In this document: positions 50,262 to 63,300 of the stretch, piece by piece | Position numbering within the stretch: the stretch's first letter is position 1 | How the letters are laid out: each line of letters starts with the position of its first letter | Assembly: GCA_003344405.1 (NCBI GenBank) | Contig: NOWV01000022.1 | Coordinates: 1-64,000, forward strand | DNA: 64,000 nt | Direction of reading: 5' to 3' | Origin: Trichoplax sp. H2 | Lineage: Eukaryota; Placozoa; Uniplacotomia; Trichoplacea | Program-made: the position numbers and the translations under genes | Notes under the pieces: model-generated | Databases searched by the model: none | The model's input: only the letters and a program-made list of their open reading frames with translations | What the model was told of the DNA's origin: nothing

Positions 50262-50740
50262 TATTTTGTTGCCATGATGTTAATTTTTAATTCAAGGATA
50301 AGTCAAAGCCCTATTTGATTTTCATTATAACCATGTTAACTTGTTTTATACTTGCCTAATTCAAATGATATGTTGGTTTACTCATTTCCCTTTACTTATC
50401 ACTATTAAATAACTTGATCATACAAAAATGCCTTTTAATATCGTTAATAAATTCTCCACTGGGAATCATTCATTTTATTGCCATGATATTAATTCTTCAG
50501 CGCATGAATAAATTAAAGCAGTAGCTAATTTTCGTTACTAGTCCATTTAACCTATGTAATATATAAAAATATATGTTTTATCCATATGACATGCTTATTT
50601 TCCTTCCAACAACGCTATCAAAATATACAATTACGTTAAAAATCTTCTTTTATCATCGATTTGTCATTAAATAAATTATACAGCAAGTTGGCTCATTTTT
50701 GTTACACTGATATTAATTCTAAACGTATAAATAGCTCAAT
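50262..50740 (+). repeat. Diverged tandem repeats with a period of about 205-215 bp
   Basis: A motif like TTGCCATGATRTTAATTCT recurs near 50269 (TTGTTGCCATGATGTTAATT), 50474 (TTATTGCCATGATATTAATT) and 50693 (TTTTTGTTACACTGATATTA), and a worn relative may be near 50895. Sequence after each motif is loosely similar (AATTCAAGGATAAG, TTCAGCGCATGAATAA, TCTAAACGTATAAATA). They appear to be old, decayed copies of a repeat unit. Extent uncertain. Confidence 0.45.
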
Positions 50741-52362
50741 ATGTTATTTAATCTCCATTACATTACTTGTTGATTTATTTCACACGTATTCAATTTCCAT
50801 AGCACTATATGTCAATACTTCTATTAGCAATTATTATCCCCTTTTATTTAGACCTACCCACTTACTTCTGCCCAGATTGGAAAAAAATTGATTAAGCAAG
50901 TCAATTTTGTGCTACCATGTTAGGGTCCACTTTCCGTTATATATTTCCTTTAGAGCTAAGCCATATACTTATAGTAATATCGCCAACACATTCAACATGA
51001 CTAAATGTGATAAAAAATGATCCTTGGATTGCTTGCTATTATCATAACATGTTAATTTGGAAAATCTATTAATCACTAGCCGCATAATAACTTTTACTAA
51101 AATTTTACTTTAGGTTATTTTATTATTTCATGCTGTACATGAGTATACAATATTCTCAACCTGTTTAGTAAACACACACGTATGTAGATATTCCTATAGT
51201 TTGAGGATTATTTGTTAATTCCATGTTAAAAGTGACACTATCCTCCGCCCTTAAAGAAATTATTTCTGACTCTCTTCCTATCTATCTGTCTTCATAATAT
51301 AGATAGAATTCAATCAATTAATTAACGTAGACATAGACCACATAGAATAGGCAGAGAAGCGATAGATGACGTCTTCTATGACATTCAAAAAAGACATTGA
51401 GTTATTATATAAAAGCATGAAGAAAAATCAACTCCGATTTTTTTTTGTCTTTAAGTTGCATCCATTCTTTTATACTGTATATTAGAAACTTTGCTTCATT
51501 TTAATCAATGACTCTGATAGTTGTATTCGTATTAAAACAACTTATATTTAATATTCAATAATTAAAACACCTTTGTTGTCTGTTGTTGAACAATCTTGAT
51601 TCCATTGTAATGTTATCGTCATATGACTACAAGAAATGATCTTGATGTCATTGGCATCATTGATGATTTTGCAAGTTATATTCATCAATTCAATTTGATA
51701 AATTAACCCTATTACACAAGTTTTATACATTCCATTATAATGTTAATATTAGTTAGAAGTCTTTATTCACTGCTTATTTTATATTATTAAACTACTTGAT
51801 CGACGTATAGTTCAACAAATTATTCCTTTACCCAATCAACATATCCTACCCATTTATTTGTTGAGTTACGCGTAGGAAGAAGATTTAATCTGCAATTAAA
51901 CCCTAATCGCTATGGATGCACGATAGAAAGAAATTCGTTCGTGGTCTTGTATATAATTTAATAAGAGCTATTACATCTTGGTGATTTCTAGTTAAAAATT
52001 GATTCCTCTAAAAAAATCTCTACTGCTATTTTTTACCCGTAAGTTTCTATAGCAGAAATAGATAATCTTTTCTGCTAGCAATCTTATAGGTGTCTTTGAT
52101 AGTAACGACTAGATGATTACTACAGCAATAGCCTACTAATCGTTAAGTAATGGCTACCTATTCATCCAGATACTTACTACTTGACCGATGTTGATAAAGG
52201 CAATCTTACAATTTTTCTGTTTTGGGATTATTTCATTATCTAGGTAGAAATTAAAGCGATAGATTGAAGCGGAAAGAAAAGCTAATCAAGTAAATTACCT
52301 AAACTTCAACTAGAATCAAGAGTCGTCAAGATTAACTAATCTTCGGGTTCAAATTAATTTCT

Positions 52363-55300
52363 ATGGAAATTCATGAATATAATCAACCTTCATCTATCGA
52401 TCTTGCTAGTAAAATGAATCATTTCAATCCAGAATTTAACAGTAAAAGCCGAGATCAAACTAACTTGGAAACCACAGCAACAATCCATTTTCGTCAACCA
52501 ATTCATTTACGTGGTGGTAATATTCAAGCCCAAAATCAAGATCAATGCCAAACATTTATTTCTCAAGGACCACCGCCGCCACCACCGTATACCGGTAGAA
52601 TGGATCCTAATCAACCTAGCATCATGACAAGTCTACTTCCTCATCCATTAGGCGATGAACAACAATTTGGTACGTCGGTTGGGCGACATTATTCTATCCC
52701 TTTACAACATCAAGATCCGCGTCATCGCCAAGTTTTGCCTCATGATCGTCAAGAATTAGGTAACCACTTCGGTCAAATGGATGCCACTTTTCCACCCAAT
52801 GTCCACCATGGGATGGTGGATTCAAACGCCGGCAACAGTATTTATGCACCTCCACCGCAATTACGGCCCGGTGTTGGCACTAATGAAATATTAAATGTAA
52901 CGGCACTTATTTACCCGAACCGCGATGATCAACAGGTATGTGAAAAAAAAATGGCGTGCTACTGCTATTTTATCGTGTGGATAGTACTGTACTGAGTAAA
53001 TAATTACGATATTAGAATCTGCTAAAGACATAATCATGCCACCTTGTACACTAACATCACAAAATCGACGCGAAAAACCTCGAACAGATTTGATCAATCA
53101 TGTGTATTTTTTTCATATTTTGATATATTTAAAAATTCACACCAATAGCTATCATAATAAATTACCTTCGCTTTCCACGGATCGATAGGTAGTACACGTA
53201 ATACGCGTCTAAATCATCTCGTCAATTAGACTAGAATATAAATTTTAATGAGCAGGAGCCAACTATTCATATGATAGACTAGAAAATTCAATTTTCGATC
53301 CATTGAGGTGGTGGTTGATTGCGAGCTTTTGGCACCATAGTAAATATTTTATCTCTATAAGATCAGAAGAATCACAGTTTGTGTTGATTAAACACTGTCA
53401 ATAGTCGAGATAAAGTTTAAAGTCAATTGCCTCAGGGGAACACTTACTTTACACATATGTTCGAGGATAAATATTTTTTCTTCGTAAGATTAAGTAAAAC
53501 GCGGCTAATTTTCCCTTCAGGTTATGTTTATTTTATTCATACTAAGAAGTTTTGACAAGAATAATTTTAGCGTTTTCTATTTTTCATTTTTTTTATCCAT
53601 TGGGGGTGGTTTATGTTATCCTGAAGATTTATTTCATTTTTTACAACCTTCGCCATGATGCTTAGAGGAGTATACTACGCCCTCCTACTGATTGACGTAG
53701 ACATTAAAAAATGACTGAAGACTTTTATAGTAATGTGCATATGTTTTATTTAAGCCCTCGTATTATCACAAGATTGCCATTTTTGACGTAGCTTTTTAGA
53801 TTTCCAAGGATGGTCAATCCTACGACGACGAGCTCTTTTTATGCTATTTTAAGTTTATATAATATCTCTAGTTGATCTAGTAGAAAAGGATTGCAGCCGG
53901 AAAAGTTCGACGATATACCGTCGCCCATGTTTTAGTATTATACCTTACACAGTAATTGGGTACCGTACGTATACTGACAGCTGAATGTTATTCCACAATT
54001 AAAATAAACTGTTGCGAAAGTAGATTTGCATCACTATAGAGGTAAGATATTATGGCTGTGTTAGATATATAATGACGATACTGTTTGTAGATAAGCTATA
54101 ACAGCAATAACTCGCCTTTATATGGCATTATCGATGCTAACGAAAACGGTAATAGGTTGGGTAGGACTAAAAACTTTAGCAACAAATGCGGCAACGTTAA
54201 ATACACCCCTTACAAAAATGATCTAACTACTGTGGTAAACTTAACCTAGAGTTTAATTTAAGTAGAGTTCCATCATTAATTAGAATATGAGATAGTAATT
54301 TTGAGATAACTCAGAATTATTAGATTATATCTGATTTAAAGGCAGCTTCATTCTCAAAACTGATGTTTTCACGTTGTTAGACTAACTCAAAAAAGTGGGA
54401 TGGCAGTTCTGTTAGCATTCTACACAATGTAAATATGTTATAATGTTTTGTGTAAATCAGTCATACATTCTTCGCTCTTCTTTTCTCTAGACTTTTTTTG
54501 TCTCAATAATTAATTTATCTTAATGCTTCATTATTGGTTGATTACTTGTCCTACTTGTATACATAACCTAAACTAAGTTAAATATTATATTGATGGCGCT
54601 AGTTGTTCACACATGATTTAAGGAGATCTTGATAAACTGTGAGACACAACGGCGAGACATTGTCATGTTTATCTATAACCGTCCGAATGATCGATTTACT
54701 TACCGCTATATTGTACCTATATCCATCTAACTGGATTCTGTGACAATTGAGAATAATACTATATTACGTACGGTAATATCTATTATTTTACCCTGAGTGA
54801 TTCTACGGATGTTGGTTTGCCTTACATAATTTTTGTAATAAAAATCTCAGTTAAATATAACTAAAGTCAGTAATAGTCAATTGCAAAATTTTACCCATGC
54901 TAATACTACATTTTGTCTAGCATTTATTATCATATGACCAGCAATTTTAGGGAGGGGTAAAGTTGTCGCCATGTTTCCTTAATCAACCATCAAATATGCA
55001 TGATAAGGATAGCTACCACATAGTATTCCACCGATTAGGATCTATTTATCTATATCAAGAGTACATCTGTGCTTTCGAAGCTATTTAATTAACTGATATA
55101 GATTGCTAATTAAGGGCATCCATGTCAATCAAGTTTCATAATAATTTCTTTGACACAAAAATCGCAAATGAACCCTCTATACTATGAATTTCAGTAATGA
55201 TATAATACAGTGCTGCAATGAAGGATAAAAAATTGCAACTAACCGATGCGGTAGCATTTTCCATACGACATTATCGACGTAAGATATCGGTTAGCTTAAT

Positions 55301-58170
55301 TTTTGACCGATAATTCGCTTTAATAAACTATGGAAAAACAGTATTAAATGAACATTACGTTCCATAAATAGCATTTATAACATGCAAAAAACGATCATTT
55401 CTTCTTTAACTTTTTTCGCTCCATCTAATAAAAATTCTAGCACAGTAGTCTGGGATGTATGTTACTTTATTAGATTGTATTGAAAACTTTCTCTATTTTT
55501 GGCTCATCCCTAGTTACCTTAATTAATCATCTTCTACGGATTAAGATTACAAATAGTACGTGAGCGTTAGATGCTGTTGCACAAGGCATAATCCATCGTT
55601 TCACCATTTAGAATAATAATGTTGTCCTAAAATGGATAATGAACAGGTTGATGAAGTAATCATAAGATAATGAGATGACATAAAAAAATGGGTTAACAAT
55701 TATGCCGCCATGTAGTCTCTAACTAGACAAAGCAAATATTAGACAAAAGTAGATATAAAACATAAATAGACACAAAGCGGCCAATATATCGATATTGTTA
55801 AAAGTATTGTTGTCAAAACTGGTTAATCCAAGCCTATTGGTTAACGATTGGAAAAGCAATCAATAATTTTCTTTTCTCTTGTGAATAATAACTATCGAAA
55901 TACAATGTTCATTATAGTCCATCTTTCTTTCCACAGCTGCCTTTCTACGCATTCCATAACTATTATTTCTAGATAACATCTCATCTGATTGGCATAAAAT
56001 CCCTTATAGTCATTATATAGATACTAAATAAATGAATTTGTTGCAGATAAATAAATTGCTTTAGTACTTATATTCATGTACCTGATTATGGAGAATAAAA
56101 TCAATTAGTTATTCCCGAATTAATGTGAAAAAACTTTAATTTTAAAATATTGAATGATTCCGTAAAGAATTACATAGTGATTAAGACTGGATACTATAAA
56201 TTAGTCTATAATACGGCATAAGATTCTGTAATTTATATCATCAGTATACATTCTAGGACAATTTCATATTAACATTTCTCTTTGACCTTCATTTATAGGA
56301 TCCTATGATACATCGTGTCCGCGACAGACAAAATGCAGGTAATTTAATTAAAGCTTGTACTTGATTATTTGGACTTGCTATTTACGGCATTGCATCTGCT
56401 TCAGAAATGGTTATCTTCATAATTTATCATTATCATATTCTTAGTATCATATGTTTTTTACAGAATCGATCTATTTATGATATATATTAAACTGGAAAAA
56501 CATATTTTAAGTTAGTAATCACAGCTACGGTATAAATTGAATCAAATCAAGTATATTTTTATTTTTAAAATGACACCCAAAAAGCATAATTAGAAAATTA
56601 GAATAATAGGCATTAGTGCAATTCTGATTTATTTAGTCTAATTTTATAATAGACGTACGGAGCCCTACTTGCTCTATGTATGGATATCTTTAATTAAGGA
56701 TAAAAAATTATCTGTTCAATATTTCATCTTCTGTTATCAAAAATTACCAATATAGGGTAGGATAATCTGTAGATAATAAGCATTTGCTTAAGCAGAGATA
56801 CAAAGTACCATTTCTTATTTGTTCATGATATCATGATTTAATCTCGTTATAACAGACACTCTGGACAATCTGCCTAAAATTAAATATTTTTTATATTAAA
56901 TTTGAGCTCATAAATCATTTGTAATATAGGCAACGCAATCACCAACGATGACCGCAATTTAAAAAACAACGATGAATTTGAAATATCCCCTAATTTAGTC
57001 TTTTGCCATGTACCGGGCCGTTTGTCCCTACTTAGCTCTACATCAAAGTATAAAGTAAGCGTTGGAGAAGTTGAACGAAGACTTTCATCACCTGAATGCT
57101 TAAATGCATCTCTTCTTGGAGGAGTTTTGCGAAGGTATCAGAAATAGCAGATAATTATTTCTTTATCATAATATTACGTTAATATTCCCATAATTTAATT
57201 ATAGATTGAAAGAAGTAATGACTTAAATTTTGTAAAATAAAGTCAATTGATAGATTAACAATATTTATAAATGTAATGAAAATGCATTATGGCATCACAT
57301 ATCATAGGGCAAAATCCAAGAATGGCGGTAAAAGTTTAAGAGAGAAATTGGAAAAGTATGGTTTACGTTTACCTGCTGGTCGTAGGAAAGCAGCGAGCGT
57401 TACTCTTTTAACATCTTTAGTTGAAGGTTAGGAAACATTGTAAACGTCATAAATTTATATCCCACAAATATTGCCTATCAGTTCAAATAGATTTATATAG
57501 TATTCTGCGTGTTCGTAGAAATTTAAAGATATTGTGGGCATAGTTAAATAATTATAAAATATTATAGTTGTGTATATACCGTATTTACTTGATAAGATTC
57601 GATATACGATTAAAATATTAAGAATTAAATATCATTTAGTCTTATTTGATTGTTTACTTAAAATTAACCGCAGGTGAAGCTAGCCATTTAGCGCGTGATT
57701 TCGATTATGTAAGCAAAACAGAATTTCCAGTTAAGCGGTTAGCTCAATATACGAAAAGACAGCATACTAATGATAAACAAGCTCTAGCAGCAAAAGTGGA
57801 GGCATCATTGTAAGTTGAAAGAGTAATTCTTAAATTAGATGATCTTATTTACTATTTTGATTTTATATCGATAAGATTAGTTGATCATAATGCACATGTA
57901 TACTATAAAAAACTTAGAAAATTGGTCAAGGAATTCCAAGATCTGATTCTTTGCGGTCCACCGGGAATGTCATACGAGTGGGAACCCGGTGTAGATAAAG
58001 ATGTATTTAATGGATTACGTCATTTTGCATTAGTCACTCATGGTTTTGGTACGCCAACAATTGTAACTGCTATCAATGTTTTCCATCGATATCTGGAAGA
58101 GCTATTACAATCTCAAGATAGTAAAGAAAATGATGGAGGCCAAATGGGTAACGGAAAATGTAGTTCATAG
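52363..58170 (+). CDS. TFAP2: AP-2 family transcription factor
   Basis: Complete gene of six exons: 52363-52935, 56299-56338, 56930-57134, 57308-57426, 57674-57809 and 57918-58170, phases 0,1,2,1,2, giving 441 residues (human AP-2 alpha 437). It is a sequence-specific nuclear regulator that binds GC-rich sites as a dimer. The N-terminal exon is a low-complexity activation region rich in Gln, Pro and His, with [11 protein letters not shown] at residues 70-80, a PPxY-type motif as in vertebrate AP-2. Exons 3-6 hold the DNA-binding and helix-span-helix domain: [80 protein letters not shown] and [17 protein letters not shown]. An in-frame stop at 52333 precedes the chosen ATG. Intron 1 is 3,363 bp, much longer than the others. 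Confidence 0.96.
52936..56298 (+). other. TFAP2 first intron (3.4 kb)
   Basis: The intron runs from the GTATGT donor to the TTATAG acceptor. It has no coding frame I can support on either strand. It is several times longer than the other introns of this gene (591, 173, 247 and 108 bp) and than most introns in the window, which makes it a candidate for enhancers or an alternative promoter. The only longish frame (52891-53097, minus) overlaps the end of exon 1 in antisense and looks spurious. Confidence 0.6.
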
Positions 58171-58820
58171 CAGAAGTGAAAGTCGATAATAACTATCGCA
58201 TATAGTCCAAAATTACATCAAATCACATCTCGATATTGCCTCGGCTTGTGCTAATGCTAGATAGTTATATCCATATCTGCTGATTGTTGACAGATGGTTT
58301 ATTACGTTATTCATATAACTGAGAGCATAATTACAAGCTCCATTTTAAATATATGATGTATACTCTTATAACTGATTAACAATTAATTATTATTAATCAT
58401 CCGTCGATACATACATAAAAGATATGAAAGTAGTAATATCATTGTAGAATTTACTTTTATTTAAATTGTTTCCGATTGCTTGTTATTAGTAATAGAATTC
58501 TTCTATAGAGTAGTACATTATATTACAAAATTGATCTCAAGACCGTAGTATAGGGTAATATCAAATATAGATAAGGTGTTTTGTGATGTAAAAAAATTGA
58601 AACAGGATTGCTTAGATTTGATCGGAAATCTTCCTATGCCTTCCTCAACTTACACGTATCATCGTAAGAATGAATAGTATCTCGCTACGTAATTCAGTTA
58701 CAGTTTTGCTTAAATTTTATTATATATTCTGTTAAAGCCCTGTACCATGGTAGATATTATATCTACGAATGAAACGTATATCAATATCTTGTAGAGTATT
58801 GAGGATATTATTATTATTAC

Positions 58821-58854
<34 letters not shown>

Positions 58855-60725
58855 ATTATTACTACTATTATTATTACTATTATTATTGTATCGTTATTAT
58901 TAAATATTCATAGATAGTGAAAAGCCGTTGTGGAGAAAATGGTTACATTTAGGTTAATCATTCACTATCTATTTTCGAAGATGAGTGTATGGATAATATT
59001 AATCTTCTATATTCACTCTAATGTGTTTTCTTTCTCTTTTAATAATGATAATTTCATGATGAGAATATACTTTATTAATGTTCTACGTCTAAATTTTGCT
59101 ATGATGAAAATCTCGCATAGTAATATGTATTTAAATATTTGTAACATGCAATCATACATCCCTAAACATGTCACATGCAATTATAATTATATATTTATGA
59201 AAGTAGCTAAAGAATGTTATTTGTCCCACTGCTTGCTTTCCTTTTAAGTATTGAAAGAAAAATGACTGCCAATGTATAATAACATTGTTCTTCTTTCGTT
59301 GATTACTAAAATTTTTACTACGGTTTCACTTTGATTAAATAGTGGTGAAAACAAAAAGTCAACTTTGACTGTTTCAAATTCTTCTAGTTACGAATACTAT
59401 ATACAGCATTCTTTTCATCTATTGTGGCGAAATCGATAAAAATGATTCCCTTTCTTGTTATAATTATTGCTGATTGCCAATTTTTAAGTGCCAATACTAC
59501 TATTTAAAGCAACTTTCTGCCCTTTATTCATATGTTATTTATAATAAACAATTGTAATTTATGCAGTAGTTGATGCGTACTATCATCTACTAGAAATGTC
59601 ATCGATGTATGTATGTTAATGATAGATTTATTAATTAATTAATTTACTAATCATAGCTTGTGGCAATTTCTGCTGTACGAATAGTATATCCGCTTACTGT
59701 TATTTTAATTGGCTAGTTATTTGGTTATATAGCTTTCTGCTTTAACCAATTATCATGATTGCGATTATCTTTGACCTAGTATATAATATATAATAATGAA
59801 TTAAGTAGATTTGATTGCGGCTGTTTTTGTTTTGCTCGTTAAGATTCTATGCTATCTTTAACAGTATAGCATTTGAAAAGTGTTTTTACTTTCTGATCAA
59901 TTTCAATTACCTCTATAATTTTAAATTATCTCTAAATCCTTTTATTTGTCTTTTGAAGTGTCTATTCCATGACATCAATAGTAAATAAATAAATTTACTT
60001 CAGGCCGTAAAATGAAGACTTTTATTTTGATGAAAGTTTACAAAACATTTCTAAGTTCATTCTAAGTGTCTACTAACATCAGTAATATAATAGTTCTGTG
60101 CTGTACATTGTGTAATGAGTAGATCTAAATGTTAATTTTTACAGAGTAACAACATTAGAACATAAATTTATGTAATATTTTACAATAAGTAAAAAAGTTA
60201 TAAATCAAGGAATAGATTGTCAAAGAAATACTGAAATGCAAAGATATGTCGTTTCTAAAAATCAAAGTATCATTACTGAGAGTAGAAAAATTAAGAAATA
60301 CAGAGTGATTACATATACAGTGTGATAGCTGGTCCGTGTTGCATTCAGTGAATTAGTTTTAAACGAGAAATTTCATAAGTAAATATGTACACGGAGGTAC
60401 GGGTTGTCTGAACAGAAACTTCAGACTAGAAAACTAATTGTAATTCAATCATACAATTTTAGAATTCACCGCCGAATACCAGTAAATCTTCCACGTGGAA
60501 TAATAAATGTAACAAGGATATCGTACAAAAGTTGTACAAAACTAAGATAATGTTTATAGGTTTTACTGAGACGGGTAATCTCAGGATATTATCCAGCAGC
60601 AACAAATCAGCGAAGTTGCATTTAAAATAAACGGTAATATAGGATCATCTGATACAGTAACACTTTGTACAGTGTTAAAGTATGAATTTATTTCGGACGG
60701 CTTTAACTCATCTAGCAAACAATAA
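58171..60725. other. Convergent 3' flanks of TFAP2 and EI24
   Basis: About 2.55 kb between the two stop codons. The left part should be TFAP2 3' untranslated sequence and holds an interrupted (ATT)n microsatellite. A 105-codon frame at 58930-59247 is low-complexity and lies inside this 3' flank, so it is not called. The right end has TTTATT at 60687-60692, giving AATAAA 34 bp after the EI24 stop on the minus strand. Confidence 0.6.
58806..58888. repeat. Interrupted (ATT)n trinucleotide microsatellite
   Basis: About 83 bp of ATT/TTA units with occasional ATC or ACT interruptions, in the TFAP2 3' flank. Confidence 0.9.
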
Positions 60726-63300
60726 TCAGCTATCTGCTTTATCGCTCTTTTCTGGTGCTTGTGATCTTGTTAAAATTGCGTTTGTCAGCCATATTACAGG
60801 AGAAAATACGTGACATGTTAATACCCTTGATGTAAAAAATTTAGTAATAATTAGTATAATTTGAACTACAAAGTAGATACATATTTTATCTGGGAACTGT
60901 ATCGCATTTTAATTATTTTATTTTCAAACTAAACAATGTTCATAATTAATATATTTTGGTACAATGTAGTAGTATTACTCGAATTTGTTAACATTGAAGG
61001 GTGAAGTAGCCGCAGCACTGCAGATCAGCAAAGGAAAGAAGACGGAAAATACGCATGAACTATAAAATTTCAGAAACATATATTTATTATAGCAATGCCT
61101 ATGGAAATGATCGGTGTCATAGGGTATACTGGTCGAAAATAACGTAGCTTATATATATGGTAATTTGTAACCTTATAAAGAAAGATTCTGGTATATAAGT
61201 TAAAATAGCTAATGGTAGTCCAAAGCCGCAATAAAAAGGTAGATTATATTCAATTCTGTATAGTCTTTCCTGAACAAGAAAACCTACATAAACAAATTCG
61301 TTACGTATGAAAACCACTCAATTATGGGCGTAGAAGAGAAGTAGTAAGTAAATAAATTCTGACTGAAGTAATATATATTTGCTCAAATTTTCATTACCCA
61401 TGTTAATCCACTTATATTCGTAGGCATACAACGAATATAATATAGCCATTTGAAGTATACAAATTGCTCTACCAATGACAGGTATAAAATCAAAAATTGA
61501 TCCCTATTATAATGTTATGTATAGCAGTTTTAGTACATCAAGGTTAATACTGTAGATTGTGTCAGTACAACATTTATTAACTTACTTGCAATAGGAAGAA
61601 AAATTCAACCAAAAGACTGAAAAAAAAGTCCGCTATTATCCTACTACCGGCTTCCACTAGACTACGTACCGAAGAGTTATAGGATTAGATTGAATGCGAA
61701 ATAAGGAATTTAATATAGCATAAAAGTTACTGAATACTATAATACATGCATTAGTTGCTACTACTTTTCTTGAACGTTCTAACACCAAAGTATATGCAGA
61801 GAATACCACTGCCGTATAAGTACAATAAATTAAAAGAATACTTAGTTTAAGAATAATTATATTATTTATGGCTGTTTTATGTTTTTGACACTTAGGAGGT
61901 TAAAATTAAACTGATTAACATCAATAGCTAAATAACGAAATAAATCTAGTAACAGGACGTAAGATTGACATTATGATTTATGAATGCCAGCTGTAATATA
62001 AGAATTTTAATCCAATCAACCTGCTACTTTTGGTTGTCAGTGTTGGTTTTGGCCGACCTCTGTTAGATTGATACGAGTGGATAGCAATTTCCTGCATTAT
62101 GTAGGTTAAGAATACAGTTAATAGATTATATAATGGTCAAGAAACAATAAATGACTAATGATGCGGCTTAACATATGACCAACAAGATAGATTAAGAAAA
62201 AAATATTTGCCGTGTCTACATATAATGAGTATTGTAATAGATTACCAATTGGTTAACATTTCAAGTTATCAAGTATATAATTATGAGTAATTTTTGTAGT
62301 ATTAATTAACTTTAAAATTACCTGAAACCAAAAACTGTTTAAAGGCTTGCTAAGCCAGAATAGAGGGATAACCCACAACATTTTAAATGTGTACGATAGC
62401 AAAGTTTCTATCCAGAACCATAATTGTATGTGATACGATGAATCTGGTATGAATATACCTAGAGTTAAAAAGTATATATAAACAGAATTATTAACTCATC
62501 TACACTACAGACAGACCTATTCTTGTCTACATCCTAAAGATGAAGGCGTTAAATATTGTTTAAAATCTATTTGATAACAACACATTATGTATCTTGCAGT
62601 CCATGAAAGGCGATAAAGAATTGATAATGTACTGTAAATTCGTAACAAAAAACGATGATTGGATATGATTATTATTGCTGTCCTGTTTATGGCATACCGA
62701 ATACGGCTTGTGTGATGTACTTCAGAAAAGGGATTAATCCATGGTCAAAGAACAGTATGCTAAGCTGTAAAAAAAATTTTAACAACTTGGTTGTCGATTT
62801 TCTTACATTGATCCTCATAATTACATATTGAGAAGTTACTTGTTGGCCTTAAATCATATAATACGCGAAATTACACTTATTCTATTACATATAGGATACT
62901 TTAAAATTCTATCCGAGAAGAAGTAGGTGTAAGATTGAGTAGTCAATACTATACACATGTACAGTACAGTAATGTAGCCAATGGTTGAATTTTGCAAGAT
63001 AGATCTTATACGTTATTATTACTATCATTTCATATCATTGATAGTTATTATATCGCCAAAGTGTAAAAAATACTTATAACAATTGCATACATCTTTACAG
63101 TATTTGTCATGTCATACTAAACTGGTTTATATAGCAAGGCGGTAGCTAAAGTAGTAAGCTACATTTTGGACATAATTTAAGTAAGTACTATTTCATTTAA
63201 GGTTTTATAAAGTTATGAACATACTCCAAAGACTCCACCATTCAAAAGTCCACATTGCAGTATTTTACTAGTGATGGGATTGAGTTTCAGCCACGCGTTG
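60726..63300 (-). CDS. EI24: EI24 (etoposide-induced 2.4) ER membrane protein, N-terminus not found
   Basis: Multi-pass ER membrane protein linked in animals to autophagy and growth control. Nine exons in order of translation: 63225-63300, 62698-62764, 62322-62458, 62021-62091, 61586-61640, 61398-61503, 61172-61283, 60993-61059 and 60726-60825, about 263 residues against 340 in human. Family matches: LQCGLLNGGVFG (human FQCCAWNGGVFW), FKMLWVIPLFWLSKPLNSFW ([20 protein letters not shown]), RIIADFFFSLLVEFFFLLQ (KIIADMLFNLLLQALFLIQ), LYSLYAYEYKWINMG, PFYCGFGLPLAILT (PYYFGFGLPLAFLT) and FSPVIWLTNAILTR. All junctions are in phase except the last, where the donor at 60992 is phase 0 and the final exon needs phase 2. 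A tiny exon or a different splice site may be missing there. The first exon or exons were not located and may lie right of the window. The gene is convergent with TFAP2. Confidence 0.88.

Larger units (their letters stand above)
38838..52362. other. 13.5-kb gene-poor interval upstream of TFAP2
   Basis: Apart from the weak small ORF at 39266-39496, I see no exon on either strand that I can support. The sequence is strongly AT-rich with poly-A/T tracts and an interrupted AAT-rich tract (41907-41989). It also has diverged repeats around 50.2-50.9 kb and a slightly more GC-rich, possibly foldable segment near 40150-40220. The long interval sits in front of a developmental transcription-factor gene, so regulatory elements are likely but cannot be pointed to. 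Short diverged exons cannot be excluded: EI24 in this same window is hidden in similar-looking DNA. Confidence 0.55.

Noticed and set aside
52343-52355. GGGTTCAAAT resembling a tRNA T-loop
   Set aside because: No matching T-stem, anticodon arm or acceptor stem is present around it; it lies in the TFAP2 5' flank.
58930-59247. Plus-strand 105-codon frame after TFAP2
   Set aside because: It is low-complexity, rich in Phe, Asn, Ile and Met, and lies in the 3' flank next to an (ATT)n microsatellite; no exon structure or family match.
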